Positions 41,011-52,891 of a stretch of 64,000 nt of DNA are shown here, piece by piece (position 1 is the stretch's first letter; each line of letters begins with the position of its first letter). Origin of the DNA: Methanoregulaceae archaeon (GTDB lineage Bacteria > Armatimonadota > Fimbriimonadia > Fimbriimonadales > Fimbriimonadaceae). Made by a program: the position numbers and the translations under genes. The notes under the pieces were generated by a model. That model was not told where the DNA came from, ran no database searches, and was given only the letters and a program-made list of their open reading frames with translations. Where the stretch lies: NCBI GenBank assembly GCA_020850325.1, contig JADZEW010000001.1, positions 248,001 through 312,000 on the forward strand, written 5' to 3'.

Positions 41011-42939
41011 ATGTTGCCGCTCGTCTTCGCGTGCGTCGCCCAAGGCTCAGCGCCGTCCGCCCATCAGCCTATCCAAGTCGAGGGGATGCTATGCCACCCG
41101 ACCCGGTTGATGGTCAAACTTCGCGACATCAACGATACGTCGCCCGTCGACGACTACCGCGTGCTGCGCACCTATCCGCAGATTGGTTACGCGGTGGTCG
41201 AAGTGCCCTTGGGTTCCTTGGCCGCCGCCCGCGCCAAGCTGCAACAATCCGCTGGAGTCGAGCGTGCCGATTTCGATCGAGCCGCTCGGGTGGCCTACAC
41301 GCCCAACGACGAGCTTTGGCCCGACATGTGGCACGCACGCACGATCAAGGCTGACCTGGCTTGGGATGTGACCTTCGGGTCGAGCAACGTCATCGTCGGG
41401 GTCATCGACACCGGCCTGAACACCGCTCATCCCGACCTCGCCGGGAATGTTTGGGTCAATGCGGGCGAAGTCCCCGGTAACGGTCTTGACGACGACGGGA
41501 ATGGCTTTGTGGATGACGTCCACGGCTACGACTTCTATTACGACGATGGCACCCCGAACGACGTGAACGGCCACGGGACCGCCTGCGCCGGACTCGTCGC
41601 CGCTGTACAAGACAACACGATCGGGGTCACCGGCGTCGCCCCGCGCGCCAAAGTGATGGGGCTTAAGTGTTCGACGGACGAAGGCTACTTTTACGATAGT
41701 GCCAACGTGGCCGCGTACCTGTACGCTCATCAGATGGGCGCGAAGATCGTCTCCTGCAGCTTCTTCAGCGACCGCGTGAGCCAGTCCGAGATGGATGCCA
41801 TCGACTACATTGCCGCGAATGGCGTCTTGCCGATCGTCGCGGCGGGCAATGCCGCCACCGTCTATCCCTACTATCCCGGCGCGTACGAAAACGTGCTTGG
41901 GGTCGCGGCCACCACATCGGACAACACCCGGGCCGGCTTCTCCAACTTCGGTAGTTGGGTCGATGTTGCCGCGCCGGGCGTCTCACTCCGCACGACCACC
42001 GCCGCAGGCGGCTACACGGCCGGCTTTGGCGGAACCAGCGGGGCCACGCCCCAAGTTGCCGGCCTTGCCGCCCTCATCTGGGGTGCCGTCCCGAACCTGA
42101 CCGTCCACCAAGTGCGATCAATCATCGAGGACACCTCGACTGCACTCTCCTGGGACTTCTCGAACTACGGTTTGGTGAACTGCGACCAGGCTGTCCGCGT
42201 CGCCCTTGGAATGGCGGAGCATCAAAGCAAGAACCCGGTGGTGCGGTACATGACCCCCTACGTCGCCGCGAACCGGGCCGGTATGGGCGGACGCGCCGAA
42301 ACCCCCGCCCGCATCTATGGCCGGGGATTTGAAGCACCTCGAAATGTGCGCATCCAAATGGGCACCCGCAATCTGACCATCTTGCGCCAGACCCGCAACT
42401 ACGTTGACTTCATGTTGCCGAATGGCTCCGACCTCATCAACGTGCATGTCGATAAGGTGCTCATCAAGTCCCTGCCTCGGTTCGCGTCGAGCTTAACAGC
42501 CTATACGATGATCGAAGCCGCGTCGCAAGGTGGGGGATGGGTCACCGGCGGCTTCGCCGAGACCGCGCGAGCAGATGGCATCAACATGACCTGCACCCGC
42601 CGCTCGGACGGGTTGATCCGCATGGATGGCACCTTCCGCAAGGTCACGACCATCGGCGCAGGCATGAGGCTGCAGATTCGGAGGCACTACTCGGGAGTCA
42701 CCAGCGGCACCGAAAAAATCTACCTGTACGATTGGAGCAGCGCTTCTCTTCCCTACGGCTCTTTCCGCTTGCTCAGCACGCTACCCGCGATCAGTTCACC
42801 GGGAACGAATCTGATCGATGTCCCCGAGCCTTGGCGCTACATCGACGAGGACGGCACGATGTACCTGCGGGTAGAGACGGTCGACACGCTCGAGGGCGCG
42901 GTGTTCTATGTGGACCAAGCGATGATCCTTCAGCGCTGA
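41011..42939 (+). CDS. Secreted subtilisin-like serine protease (S8)
   Basis: 642 residues with a short N-terminal signal-like segment (LPLVFACVAQGSA) and an I9-like propeptide region (LMVKLRDIND, VEVPLGSLAAARAKL). The catalytic triad is complete: Asp in GVIDTGLNTAHPDL near residue 133, His in DVNGHGTACAGLVAA near 190, Ser in GTSGATPQVAGLAALIWG near 346. An EF-hand-like DDDGNGFVDD near 163 may bind calcium. The last 220 residues form beta-rich domains, possibly an IPT-like fold (RIYGRGFEAPRNVRI) and a jelly roll. It overlaps the convergent gene by 10 bp. Confidence 0.93.
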   Translation: MLPLVFACVAQGSAPSAHQPIQVEGMLCHPTRLMVKLRDINDTSPVDDYRVLRTYPQIGYAVVEVPLGSLAAARAKLQQSAGVERADFDRAARVAYTPNDELWPDMWHARTIKADLAWDVTFGSSNVIVGVIDTGLNTAHPDLAGNVWVNAGEVPGNGLDDDGNGFVDDVHGYDFYYDDGTPNDVNGHGTACAGLVAAVQDNTIGVTGVAPRAKVMGLKCSTDEGYFYDSANVAAYLYAHQMGAKIVSCSFFSDRVSQSEMDAIDYIAANGVLPIVAAGNAATVYPYYPGAYENVLGVAATTSDNTRAGFSNFGSWVDVAAPGVSLRTTTAAGGYTAGFGGTSGATPQVAGLAALIWGAVPNLTVHQVRSIIEDTSTALSWDFSNYGLVNCDQAVRVALGMAEHQSKNPVVRYMTPYVAANRAGMGGRAETPARIYGRGFEAPRNVRIQMGTRNLTILRQTRNYVDFMLPNGSDLINVHVDKVLIKSLPRFASSLTAYTMIEAASQGGGWVTGGFAETARADGINMTCTRRSDGLIRMDGTFRKVTTIGAGMRLQIRRHYSGVTSGTEKIYLYDWSSASLPYGSFRLLSTLPAISSPGTNLIDVPEPWRYIDEDGTMYLRVETVDTLEGAVFYVDQAMILQR

Positions 42940-44756
42940 ACTTCTTCGTACCGTGGCGGCGCAAGCCACGCGGGCAACTTGGCCGCCCAATCGGGCCAAG
43001 AGACGTCGAGTTCGCATTCTCCCGCGTCTCGGGGCACGCAACGGACCACCGACACGCCGAACGCTTGCGTCACCTGCACCGACACGATGCCCTTGCCCGG
43101 TTTGATCTCGAGCGGGAAAGAAGACGCGAGGGACACGCTGATCGGTCGCGTATCCGTTGCCCGGAACCGCAGTCGATGCCCTTGCTCGACCTTGACAAGC
43201 TGCAATCCCACATCACCATACACACGCAAGTCGCTGGCAAGCAGCGCGCCATAGCCGGGACTTCGCCGGTAGTCGTCCTTGCCAAACAACTCCTCACGGA
43301 GACCCGGGAGCGTTTCAAAATGCTTGACCTCGGGGAGTTGAGGATTCAGCCGCCGTCGCCAAATGGCGAGTCCCCGCTCAGCGGCGAGGCCGGCATGGAG
43401 CATGACCCCTTCCCACCTCCGCTCGGGCTCGGGCGAGATGGCCGCGGCCAAGCTAGCGAGCGCCATCGCCCGACGGCGTCGATCGTTGTCCTCGCACCAC
43501 AGCCGCCATGTCAGCCAATCGCGGCGCAACAGGATCGAGGTCAGGAGGGAGTTCGGCTCCGACGTGGCGCGTACGGTGCTGAGCGTGGTTTGAAAGAGGA
43601 GCGCGTGGCTCGCGGTTAGGTCCAGCCCCTTGCCCGACGCATCGAAAGGTAGCTTCTGCTGGGTGGTGGGTTCGGGCGTGTATGGCGTTTCGGTGAGGAA
43701 CTCTCCGACCGTCTGCTCGGCCAACTCGCGGACGGCACGCTCGGTGTGCGCGCTGAGGTTAGCGAGGGCCAGCTCCGTAACCGAAGGCACATCGAGATAG
43801 GAGGCCGTGCTGAGCGCGTCTTCCTGGGCGGCACCGAGGGCCAACGCCCGACCGGTGGGAACGCGCCTGGCGATCGCCCTCAGAACGAGGCGGGGTTCAT
43901 CGGTAATCAACGTCGCTCCATGAGGGGTCGGCGCCTGTAGCATTTGGGTCTTAGAACCGATGTTCAGGCCGTAACCCCCGATCGGAGCCAGGTAGGCGGG
44001 CGTGGGCAACACGACGTGAGGCTGATCGAAGGTCCACTCGGCAACCAAGCTCGGACCTTCTTCCGTGACCTTGAATCCAGTGATTGATGCCGCTGGTTGC
44101 GTGGCAACCGGCAAGATTGGCTGGATGGCCTGGCTAAGCCGCCCAAGGTCTGCTGCCCCTAGGGTCGGGAACGGACGTTCGCCGAGCGGAGCGAGCACCC
44201 GCACCCAGCCCGCCCAACTGGCGTCCGACGTGATCCACCACTCGCCGGTCTTGCCCGTGAGGCGAACCCCCGCAGGGTCGCCGAGGAACACAAGCAACAG
44301 CGGCGGTTGTCGATCGCGAAATGAAACAACCACCCATGGCGCGGGCGGCGTTGCATACTCGGTGTTCGCATCGAGGCTGCCCTCCGGCCATGTCAGGAAC
44401 GGAGCGGTGGTTGACGTCAGCCGGAAACGAAACCCTTGGGGAAAGTACATCGACACGCCCGGAGCCAGCAGATCGTGCCTGAGTTTGCTGGGTGATCCGG
44501 CGAACTCGCCGGTAGCCATGGTTTGCGAAGTCTCCGTGGTCGCCAGTGGCTTCCACTGCTTCAACGGCACCGGAAAGGCGAACCGGTCCGCGGCGGCGTG
44601 GTCGACCCGAAATCCATGCTTATCGAGGTTGATTCCGGGAATCACCCATGGCGACTCGTAACCGAATCGGCCGAACGGCTGCCCGACAACTGTGGCGGAC
44701 AACAGGAGGAGAGCGAGGAGGCTAGTTGAAGGTCGTGCCCAAGACCTGGAAGCCAA
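42930..44756 (-). CDS. Secreted protein of unknown function
   Basis: About 608 residues from TTG 44756. The frame is open upstream, but that part lies over the coding end of the LptD-like gene; GAAG lies just before the TTG. A signal peptide follows (LLALLLLSATVVGQ). The protein begins as a beta-rich domain (FRFRLTSTTAPFLTWPEG, WVVVSFRDRQPPLLLVFLGDP), then a helical segment (TERAVRELAEQTVGEFL, AMALASLAAAISPEPE) and a C-terminal beta segment (VSVQVTQAFGVSVVR). I do not recognise the family; the helical-in-beta layout resembles some glycoside-hydrolase-like proteins. Overlap of 35 nt with the upstream gene suggests translational coupling. Confidence 0.55.
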   Translation of the reverse strand: MASRSWARPSTSLLALLLLSATVVGQPFGRFGYESPWVIPGINLDKHGFRVDHAAADRFAFPVPLKQWKPLATTETSQTMATGEFAGSPSKLRHDLLAPGVSMYFPQGFRFRLTSTTAPFLTWPEGSLDANTEYATPPAPWVVVSFRDRQPPLLLVFLGDPAGVRLTGKTGEWWITSDASWAGWVRVLAPLGERPFPTLGAADLGRLSQAIQPILPVATQPAASITGFKVTEEGPSLVAEWTFDQPHVVLPTPAYLAPIGGYGLNIGSKTQMLQAPTPHGATLITDEPRLVLRAIARRVPTGRALALGAAQEDALSTASYLDVPSVTELALANLSAHTERAVRELAEQTVGEFLTETPYTPEPTTQQKLPFDASGKGLDLTASHALLFQTTLSTVRATSEPNSLLTSILLRRDWLTWRLWCEDNDRRRRAMALASLAAAISPEPERRWEGVMLHAGLAAERGLAIWRRRLNPQLPEVKHFETLPGLREELFGKDDYRRSPGYGALLASDLRVYGDVGLQLVKVEQGHRLRFRATDTRPISVSLASSFPLEIKPGKGIVSVQVTQAFGVSVVRCVPRDAGECELDVSWPDWAAKLPAWLAPPRYEEVQR

Positions 44757-46716
44757 TACGCTTCGTGCGGTGCGACCATGTAAGACCGAACTCGCGATAG
44801 CCAATGCGGTACCCCAAAATGAAGTTGTAGTCGAAGAAGCTATCCCCAAAGAATCGATCGAAGGTGTACGCATAGGAGAGTCGCCAGTCGCGCGCGAACC
44901 GGTAGCCCGCATCGAGTTGGACGGTCGTGCGGTCAACGTCGAGACTACGACTGCCGAAGAAGTTGAACGAGAGCCCGCCCATGTTGGCGTTGCCCCGGGC
45001 GCTGAGGGCGTGTCGGCCCAAGAAGTTGCTATTGAATCCGTCGTCGATGTAGTCGTAGCTGAGCATCAAACCGCCGTCGCGGAAGGCTTGGCTCACCGAT
45101 AAGTTGCCCATAAACGTTAGCCCGGACTGCGTGTTGCGGCCCTGGAGCTTGCTGACCGTGAAGCTACCCGTCAGCGACGACTGGCGACTGAAGTAAACCG
45201 GATTGAGCCGAGCGGTGCTTCGCACGCCGTAGGCTGTCTGCGAGAAGTTGCCCGCAAGCGAGTTCTGCGACTGCATCGACGCCGTCAGGCCGTAGGTTAG
45301 GCGAACCGGGAGGCTTCCAACCTTGATGGGATCGCGATCCAACGACAGCACTGCCTGCCGGTAGCCGCTGGCCAGTCCGCGGAGCGTCCGATTGTCGCTC
45401 GCATTCAGGGTAAGGCTGTAACCCTCAAACTGCTTGGAGTAACCCAAGCCCGCATAGACAGCGCGATGCGACGGAAAGTCAAGTTGAGCGCTCACCTCGC
45501 TGGAGGTATCCAACCTCCAGTAGTTGCGGGCACTGATGCCCCAGTCGCTTCGTCCCAAACCGTTGACGACCACCTCACCCTGCATGTCGTCGCCCTTGTT
45601 CCACGAGTATTCGTAGTTGACGAAGATGCCGCGATTGCCGACGATGTTACGTCCGGCGTTCTGGCCCATGTTCAGACGTAGCAAACTGGTTTGCCCCGGC
45701 TTCAGCGAAAGGTAGTACGGATAATCGACCGCGACCTGATTGTCATTGATCTTGAGCATCTGATCGGTGACAACCGGCGTCTGGCCGAAGAGGCTGACTT
45801 TGAACAGCGGGAGTCGCATGATGCGCGCACCGCCAACATAGACGTCGGCTTTTTGGAACTGGACTTCCTTCCGCGGATACGCGATCGCCTTCTTGGCATT
45901 GATCAGCGTCGTCGATGTCGATAGATCAACGAAGTTGAACAGGCTGGACGCGATCTGTCCGTCCGGGCGGCGGACCGAACCCGGACGCACCTCGGCAATG
46001 CCGTAGGTCTCGATCTCCTCACCCTCGACGAACCGGATCGACTGGCCCATGGGCTCGATATCGACGGGGCGATACCGATAGTTCGTCGTCCCGAAGCCCA
46101 TCCGCTGGTTAAGCCGGAAGTACAGCTGGCCAAACTCGCGCTCTTCTTTGCCGATCTTCAAGATGGCGTTCTTCGCACGAACCTCATAGAGCGGCACATT
46201 GAGTTGGACATCGTCGGCCCGAATCTCGATGTCCTTGTACTGCAGAACGACACCGCGGTTTTCACCGGAAGCACCGACGGTCTTGTCGTCCATGCCGTAC
46301 TGAAGGTCCTTAGGCGCAACGATCTCGATGAAGTCTTTTGCGCTCGAGAGCAGCGAGCGATCGCTGACAAACTCGAAGTCGATGAAGGCTTTCGCTTGAT
46401 AAGTGATGACGCTCGCCGAAATCTTGGCGACTCCAGGAGTCGTGCCCGATTGGAGGATCGAGCGGGCGATACCGTTCTGAGTTGAGACCACGCTTTCGCG
46501 GAACGAGCCCGAGTCCGTCGAGAAGAGAACGCGCGTGCCGTCGGGAACGAGCTTGCCGTTGAGATCGCGGACCATCGCCGAGATCGTGACCGTGCTGCGG
46601 CCATCGGCCACGCTCATCGACGGAAAGCTGGTCATCTCGATGGTCGCGGACGCCCCAAAACTAAGGGCGGCAACCACCATGATGCACAAGACCAGGATCA
46701 GTCGATAACCGTTCAT
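44722..46716 (-). CDS. LptD/OstA-like outer-membrane barrel with N-terminal Big-1 (invasin-type) domain
   Basis: 664 residues with a signal peptide (RLILVLCIMVVAALSFGASA). Residues 27-120 form an invasin/Big-1 Ig-like domain (MSVADGRSTVTISAMVRDLNG, LVPDGTRVLFST, SILQSGTTPGVAKISA). Residues 140-330 resemble the OstA periplasmic domain (IEIRADDVQLN, YEVRAKNAILKIG, NAKKAIAYPRKEVQFQKADVYV). The rest is an amphipathic beta-barrel with alternating hydrophobic residues, ending in SHRTKRIGFQVLGTTFN. Probably an outer-membrane export or assembly channel, perhaps for a surface glycan. True LPS-inserting LptD lacks a Big domain, so identity with LptD is uncertain. TACAAT at 46740-46745 may drive it. Confidence 0.68.
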   Translation of the reverse strand: MNGYRLILVLCIMVVAALSFGASATIEMTSFPSMSVADGRSTVTISAMVRDLNGKLVPDGTRVLFSTDSGSFRESVVSTQNGIARSILQSGTTPGVAKISASVITYQAKAFIDFEFVSDRSLLSSAKDFIEIVAPKDLQYGMDDKTVGASGENRGVVLQYKDIEIRADDVQLNVPLYEVRAKNAILKIGKEEREFGQLYFRLNQRMGFGTTNYRYRPVDIEPMGQSIRFVEGEEIETYGIAEVRPGSVRRPDGQIASSLFNFVDLSTSTTLINAKKAIAYPRKEVQFQKADVYVGGARIMRLPLFKVSLFGQTPVVTDQMLKINDNQVAVDYPYYLSLKPGQTSLLRLNMGQNAGRNIVGNRGIFVNYEYSWNKGDDMQGEVVVNGLGRSDWGISARNYWRLDTSSEVSAQLDFPSHRAVYAGLGYSKQFEGYSLTLNASDNRTLRGLASGYRQAVLSLDRDPIKVGSLPVRLTYGLTASMQSQNSLAGNFSQTAYGVRSTARLNPVYFSRQSSLTGSFTVSKLQGRNTQSGLTFMGNLSVSQAFRDGGLMLSYDYIDDGFNSNFLGRHALSARGNANMGGLSFNFFGSRSLDVDRTTVQLDAGYRFARDWRLSYAYTFDRFFGDSFFDYNFILGYRIGYREFGLTWSHRTKRIGFQVLGTTFN

Positions 46717-46739
46717 AGGGCCTGTCTAGATACAGACGG

Positions 46740-46745
46740 ATTGTA
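46740..46745 (-). promoter_or_regulatory. -10 element TACAAT upstream of the LptD-like gene
   Basis: TACAAT on the minus strand, 23 nt before ATG 46716, just after the terminator of the gene before it. Confidence 0.4.
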
Positions 46746-46769
46746 GCGGGTTCAACGTGCGAAATATCA

Positions 46770-46804
46770 AGCAAAAGGGGCGGGAACCTGAGTTCCCGCC
46801 CCTT
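46770..46804 (-). terminator. Rho-independent terminator after the FlgD-Ig protein gene
   Basis: A perfect 13-bp stem (46775-46787 with 46792-46804), loop CTGA, followed on the minus strand by TTGCTTGAT. Confidence 0.9.
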
Positions 46805-46815
46805 CTCGAGGCTGA

Positions 46816-49677
46816 CTACCGGATCACGTTGATCGCGACCACCTTTCGGACGCGCTCGCCAGTTGCTGTTTCGGCAACCAGTTCGACGCGGTAGGCGCCA
46901 GGCGCAACCGCTTGGTTGGCGCTGTTGCGGAGATTCCACACGATCGTGTTCTCACCGGCGGCATCGGCGCGGCCACGGCTCGCCACGAAGACTTCCTTAC
47001 CGGTCGCGGAGAGGATGCGCACCGAGGTGGTGGCGTCCGTCGCGAGGGTGTAGGAGATCGTGAACGGCGAGTTGCGGTTCGTGCTACGAGCCGGCTGGCT
47101 CACAACAACGCTGCTGATGACCGTGCTGACCACGCCACCCGGCTCAGCCGTGAGCGTCAGCTCGCGGCGGCCCGGCTGGTTCATGCGGAACGTGTAGCCC
47201 GAGGACTGGCGGACGAAGCGGGTGATGTTCGCAGCCTTGTCTTCAAGGCGGAGACGAACGTTCTTGGGCAGCGTCGCGAGGTTCGGCCAGGTAATGGTGA
47301 CATCGCCAGCTTCCTTGGCCTCGACAACAACCTTCCACTCGTGGCGGCCGGTGTTGTCGCGCAGGGTCTGCGCCATTCGCGTCGGAGCGCCGTTGTGGCT
47401 ATCTTCGACCGAGAGGCTGATCACCTGACCCGGGGCCATCGGCGGCTCGAAGATTCGCATCCGGCGAGCCTGATCCGCGTTCGCGGCTTGGCCGACATAG
47501 TTCTCCGAGTCGATGCCCTCGTTGGTTCGCGCCGTCAGCTTAAGGCGCCACTGCTTGTCATTCTGCACCCACTCGCTCTGCTTCTGGGCCCGGCGCTGCT
47601 GCTCCGGAGTCCACTCGGCGTACACCGGCGGGTAGCTGATCGTCAAGTCGTCCGTCGTGAGAACGCGCAGCCAATAGCCACGGTTCGGCTCAAGCAAGCC
47701 CGACTCACTGTCCACAAACTTGTAGTCCTTGGTTACCGGATCCCAGTAAGTCAGGAAGCTCTGGACAAAGCCGAGGTCGACGAGTTCGCGGAAGGTTCGC
47801 GAGAACTGCGGGTTGGCGGCGCTGACGCCGACGATCTGATTCACCGGAACCGCGTAGTTGTACGGGTTGCCGATCATGTTGAAGCCAGATCGATTCTGGA
47901 TCAGGTCCGAACCGCCAAGCAGCGATCCGGTGAGGGTCGGGCTTCCGGCGAGATTCGCGATCTCACTCGTCTTGCTCGTGTTCTCGTAGATGACCCACAT
48001 GCCACGTCCACGCTCGATGCTGTTCGTGATCACGTAGCCCTGTTGGACCGGGTCCCAACGATACGCTTGGAAGTCGCCACCGGGGATGACCGGGTCCGTG
48101 AAGTTCGCAAGAATCGTCTCAAGCGACGTATCCGTGAACTGGTAGGGGAAGGTCATCAGGTTGGCGTCCTGATGGAGCGTGACGCGCGGCCTGGAAGCAA
48201 CCGTGATCGAACCGTTGATGGTCTTACGCACGTTGCCGGGCTGCGAGAAAATCTCGACCGTATAGGGAACGACGCCGGTCACATTCGGACCCACCGCAAC
48301 CGTGAAGTCGACAAACTCATCATTCTTCGGCTGTACGACCGGAATGGTGCGCTCCAACTCGTGCGGAACGCTTGCGCTCGCCCCGGTGATCGTCATGCCA
48401 GCATTCGGCTGGAACTTCAATCGGACGCGCACATCGTTCAACGGGACTTCGGTGTTCTCACCGAGGTTTGCGTAGCCGCCAACGTTGTCCACATACACGC
48501 GGAGTTGGAAGGGGTTCGGTACCAAGTTGCCGTTAGCCGGGGTGCCGTTGAGATTGTTCTCAGGCGTGCCCAGGAGTTTGGGGGCGTCAACGACCGCCGC
48601 GTAGGGCAGTTTGTAGTCGCCGTTGCTCCAAGTCGACCGAACGTAATGCAGGAACTGCGTACTCGCGCCAGCCGCAACCACAACTTCCGGATAGGCTTGA
48701 ACCCAAGCGCACTCGCCCAAGAACGTTGTGTCCGGAAGCATCGCGACCGGGAAGGCCGCCGCCCCGTCATCAACCTGACCCAACAAGAACGTGTTCTTGC
48801 CGACCCACATTTGGTTGGCGATCGCCGGCTGGTTCTCCGCAACGTCGCTTGTAGCTTCCGAAGGGGTGTTTTCAAGCCGGATTCCGAAGGCATCGGATTG
48901 GCCAAAGACGATATCGAAATAGTCAGGGAAGGACGCCGGATTGAGCGAACGATCCAGCATCAGGTCGGTTCGCGGAGGACGCTGATTGGGCAGGAACACG
49001 TAAGCCGGCTTGGGCGAAGGTCCAAACCCGATGCCCGACGACTGATTGCCATCGGCGTTGGTTCCGACCGCTAAGAAGCCGATTGCGCCGCCAAACCAAA
49101 GACCAATGTTCGCCTCTTCGGCATCGAGGTTAGTCAGGGTCCAGCGGAACTTGACAGCATCACCCAAGAGGTCGACGCGGAGTTGCCCTCGCACGTTGTC
49201 CCCGGTGGACTCTGCGTACATGTAACGGTTGGAGAAACCGACGAAGGTCGTCCCGAGGCCACCTGATGCCCAGCGCGTTCGTGTGCCGTTCTTTGTGGTG
49301 GCGGCGTAGCACCAAATCGGGTCCTGAACGGCCCCGAAGGTGATCGCCATAAAATCGTCAACAAAGTTCTGGCTCGATCGCTGGATGGATCCGCGCGAAC
49401 CAACCGTCAGGGCGAACTTTCCGGTGATCGGAATGGTTCGCGCGTTCGGCGCATAGCACGGACCGTTTGCACCTCCGTAGGTCACTGTGCCCGAGACGCC
49501 CATTCGAAAGAGCATCAGATCATTAAACAGTGTATGCGCGAAGAAGTCATCCGACCGCGGCATCATGTTCTCTGGGTCCACGCAGATCACGCCCCAGTTG
49601 GGAACTTGCCCCATGGCCGCTGTGGCCGAAAGGCCGATGCCTGCGACCGCGCACGCTCTAAACCACATTTGCTTCAT
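46816..49677 (-). CDS. Large secreted protein with C-terminal FlgD-type Ig domain
   Basis: 953 residues from ATG 49677, with AAAGGA 5 nt upstream and a signal peptide (WFRACAVAGIGLSATAAMGQ). No catalytic motif is visible. The N-terminal 350 residues read as a beta-rich domain (FALTVGSRGSIQRSS, RGQLRVDLLGDAVKFRWTL). The middle has Ig-like strands. The last 90 residues match the FlgD Ig-like or T9SS-style sorting module (TISYTLATDATTSVRIL, NTIVWNLRNSANQAVAPGAYRVELVAET). Such ends are common on exported proteins of this type of bacterium. It is the second gene after the CsgG-like protein, 71 nt downstream, probably in one operon. Confidence 0.72.
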   Translation of the reverse strand: MKQMWFRACAVAGIGLSATAAMGQVPNWGVICVDPENMMPRSDDFFAHTLFNDLMLFRMGVSGTVTYGGANGPCYAPNARTIPITGKFALTVGSRGSIQRSSQNFVDDFMAITFGAVQDPIWCYAATTKNGTRTRWASGGLGTTFVGFSNRYMYAESTGDNVRGQLRVDLLGDAVKFRWTLTNLDAEEANIGLWFGGAIGFLAVGTNADGNQSSGIGFGPSPKPAYVFLPNQRPPRTDLMLDRSLNPASFPDYFDIVFGQSDAFGIRLENTPSEATSDVAENQPAIANQMWVGKNTFLLGQVDDGAAAFPVAMLPDTTFLGECAWVQAYPEVVVAAGASTQFLHYVRSTWSNGDYKLPYAAVVDAPKLLGTPENNLNGTPANGNLVPNPFQLRVYVDNVGGYANLGENTEVPLNDVRVRLKFQPNAGMTITGASASVPHELERTIPVVQPKNDEFVDFTVAVGPNVTGVVPYTVEIFSQPGNVRKTINGSITVASRPRVTLHQDANLMTFPYQFTDTSLETILANFTDPVIPGGDFQAYRWDPVQQGYVITNSIERGRGMWVIYENTSKTSEIANLAGSPTLTGSLLGGSDLIQNRSGFNMIGNPYNYAVPVNQIVGVSAANPQFSRTFRELVDLGFVQSFLTYWDPVTKDYKFVDSESGLLEPNRGYWLRVLTTDDLTISYPPVYAEWTPEQQRRAQKQSEWVQNDKQWRLKLTARTNEGIDSENYVGQAANADQARRMRIFEPPMAPGQVISLSVEDSHNGAPTRMAQTLRDNTGRHEWKVVVEAKEAGDVTITWPNLATLPKNVRLRLEDKAANITRFVRQSSGYTFRMNQPGRRELTLTAEPGGVVSTVISSVVVSQPARSTNRNSPFTISYTLATDATTSVRILSATGKEVFVASRGRADAAGENTIVWNLRNSANQAVAPGAYRVELVAETATGERVRKVVAINVIR

Positions 49678-49701
49678 TGTCGTCCTTTACCTGAATCGGT
49701 G

Positions 49702-49732
49702 GGCCGGGACTTGTTGAGTTCAAGTCCCGGCC
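49702..49732 (-). other. Intercistronic hairpin
   Basis: A perfect 12-bp stem (49702-49713 with 49721-49732) and 7-nt loop between two cotranscribed genes, without a T tract on the minus strand. More likely an RNA-stability or processing hairpin than a full terminator; partial termination is possible. Confidence 0.6.
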
Positions 49733-49748
49733 GTTAGTTGTTAGACGT

Positions 49749-51972
<2,224 letters not shown>

Positions 51973-52001
51973 AGTATAGCACGTTCATTTCGCCTGTGCA
52001 A
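51973..52001 (-). promoter_or_regulatory. Strong sigma-70-type promoter of the CsgG-like operon
   Basis: On the minus strand TTGCAC (51996-52001), 17-bp spacer, TATACT (51973-51978) preceded by TG as an extended -10. It is the best canonical promoter in the window. The -35 lies just past the coaE stop codon. Confidence 0.75.
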
Positions 52002-52002
52002 A

Positions 52003-52572
52003 CTACGGGCGAAATTCTTGCTTTGCCGCTTCCAGAACTTCACGACGGACGTCAGCTTCCGGAAGGTTCGTGCGAATGACACGATCAGCGAAGGCATTCT
52101 TCACCCGAGTGGGTAGTTGAACCTGAAGTAGCTCGTCGATCGTGCGCTCCTCTGTTGCCCCCTCTTCGCCAGGGAGGCGCTCGCGCAGTCGGCGACGCTG
52201 CTCCTCCTCACCGCAAGTAACCACCCACACGCCCGCAACGTGTGAAAACAACGCGGCCTCGACCAACAGCGGAACCTCGACCACTTCAACCTCAAGCTGC
52301 TCGAGCGCAACCCAGGTCGGCGGATGCAGGAGCGCATTCAACGTCCGCCGCGCGCCAGCGTCGGCCCCGAGCCGCCGACGCAGTTCGGCACGGTCGGCCG
52401 TTCCAAAAGCGGCCTCGATCTGCCGTAGCACGTCGGGCCGGTGGAACACCTCTCGCGCGACTTCATCGGCAGAGGCCGTTCGGTACCCGGCCTTGTTCAG
52501 GTAGCCCAGAACGGTCGATTTCCCTTCCGCAATACCGCCCGTGATGGCCCAAGGCCGCCAGTTTTTGCGCAT
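52003..52572 (-). CDS. coaE: Dephospho-CoA kinase
   Basis: Last step of CoA synthesis, phosphorylating the ribose of dephospho-CoA. 189 residues from ATG 52572, or 195 from ATG 52590. The P-loop ITGGIAEGKST is near residue 10, followed by ADEVAREVFHRPDVL, the LLHPPTWVALEQ segment and VVEVPLLVEAALFSHVAGVWVVTC. Two-to-three substitutions relative to typical CoaE (HPPTW for HPLIR) are notable but not disabling. CATATT lies 8 nt before ATG 52572, which is why that start is preferred. It is divergent from rpsU. Confidence 0.88.
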   Translation of the reverse strand: MRKNWRPWAITGGIAEGKSTVLGYLNKAGYRTASADEVAREVFHRPDVLRQIEAAFGTADRAELRRRLGADAGARRTLNALLHPPTWVALEQLEVEVVEVPLLVEAALFSHVAGVWVVTCGEEEQRRRLRERLPGEEGATEERTIDELLQVQLPTRVKNAFADRVIRTNLPEADVRREVLEAAKQEFRP

Positions 52573-52619
52573 TCCTGCCGAATATGGCATAATGAAGGTC
52601 TGACTGGGAGTCGCAAAAC

Positions 52620-52790
52620 TTGATCTACGTTCACGTTCAACCCAATGAGTCCGTTGATTCGGCGCTGAAGCGCTTCAACCAAAAGATGCAGCAGAGCGGT
52701 CTGCTGCGAGAGTTGAAGGATCATGCGCACTATGAGAAGCCGAGCGAGAAGCGCCGTCGTGCTCGACGTCGTCGCGCCGGGCGACTTTAG
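52620..52790 (+). CDS. rpsU: Small ribosomal subunit protein S21
   Basis: 56 residues from TTG 52620, with GGGAG at 52606-52610 as Shine-Dalgarno sequence. The sequence is typical bS21: YVHVQPNESVDSALKRFNQK, LLRELKDHAHYEKPSEKR and a basic end RRARRRRAGRL. S21 joins the 30S platform near the anti-Shine-Dalgarno site of 16S rRNA. The coaE start is only 48 bp away, and the shared region carries CATAAT at 52588-52593 (TGGCATAAT, an extended -10 for rpsU). Confidence 0.95.
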   Translation: MIYVHVQPNESVDSALKRFNQKMQQSGLLRELKDHAHYEKPSEKRRRARRRRAGRL

Positions 52791-52891
52791 ATATCTTGGG
52801 GTAACCCCAGAACCATAAACGTGGGTCCTTCCTCCAAGCCGCTCAGCCATCCATCCGCCGTTCGCATTGCGAATCGCTGAGCCGCCTGCTC

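Noticed and set aside
44757-44936. A 60-residue N-terminal extension of the secreted protein at 42930
   Set aside because: This part lies over the coding end of the LptD-like gene in another frame and is Ser/Thr/Arg-rich; the signal peptide begins after TTG 44756.
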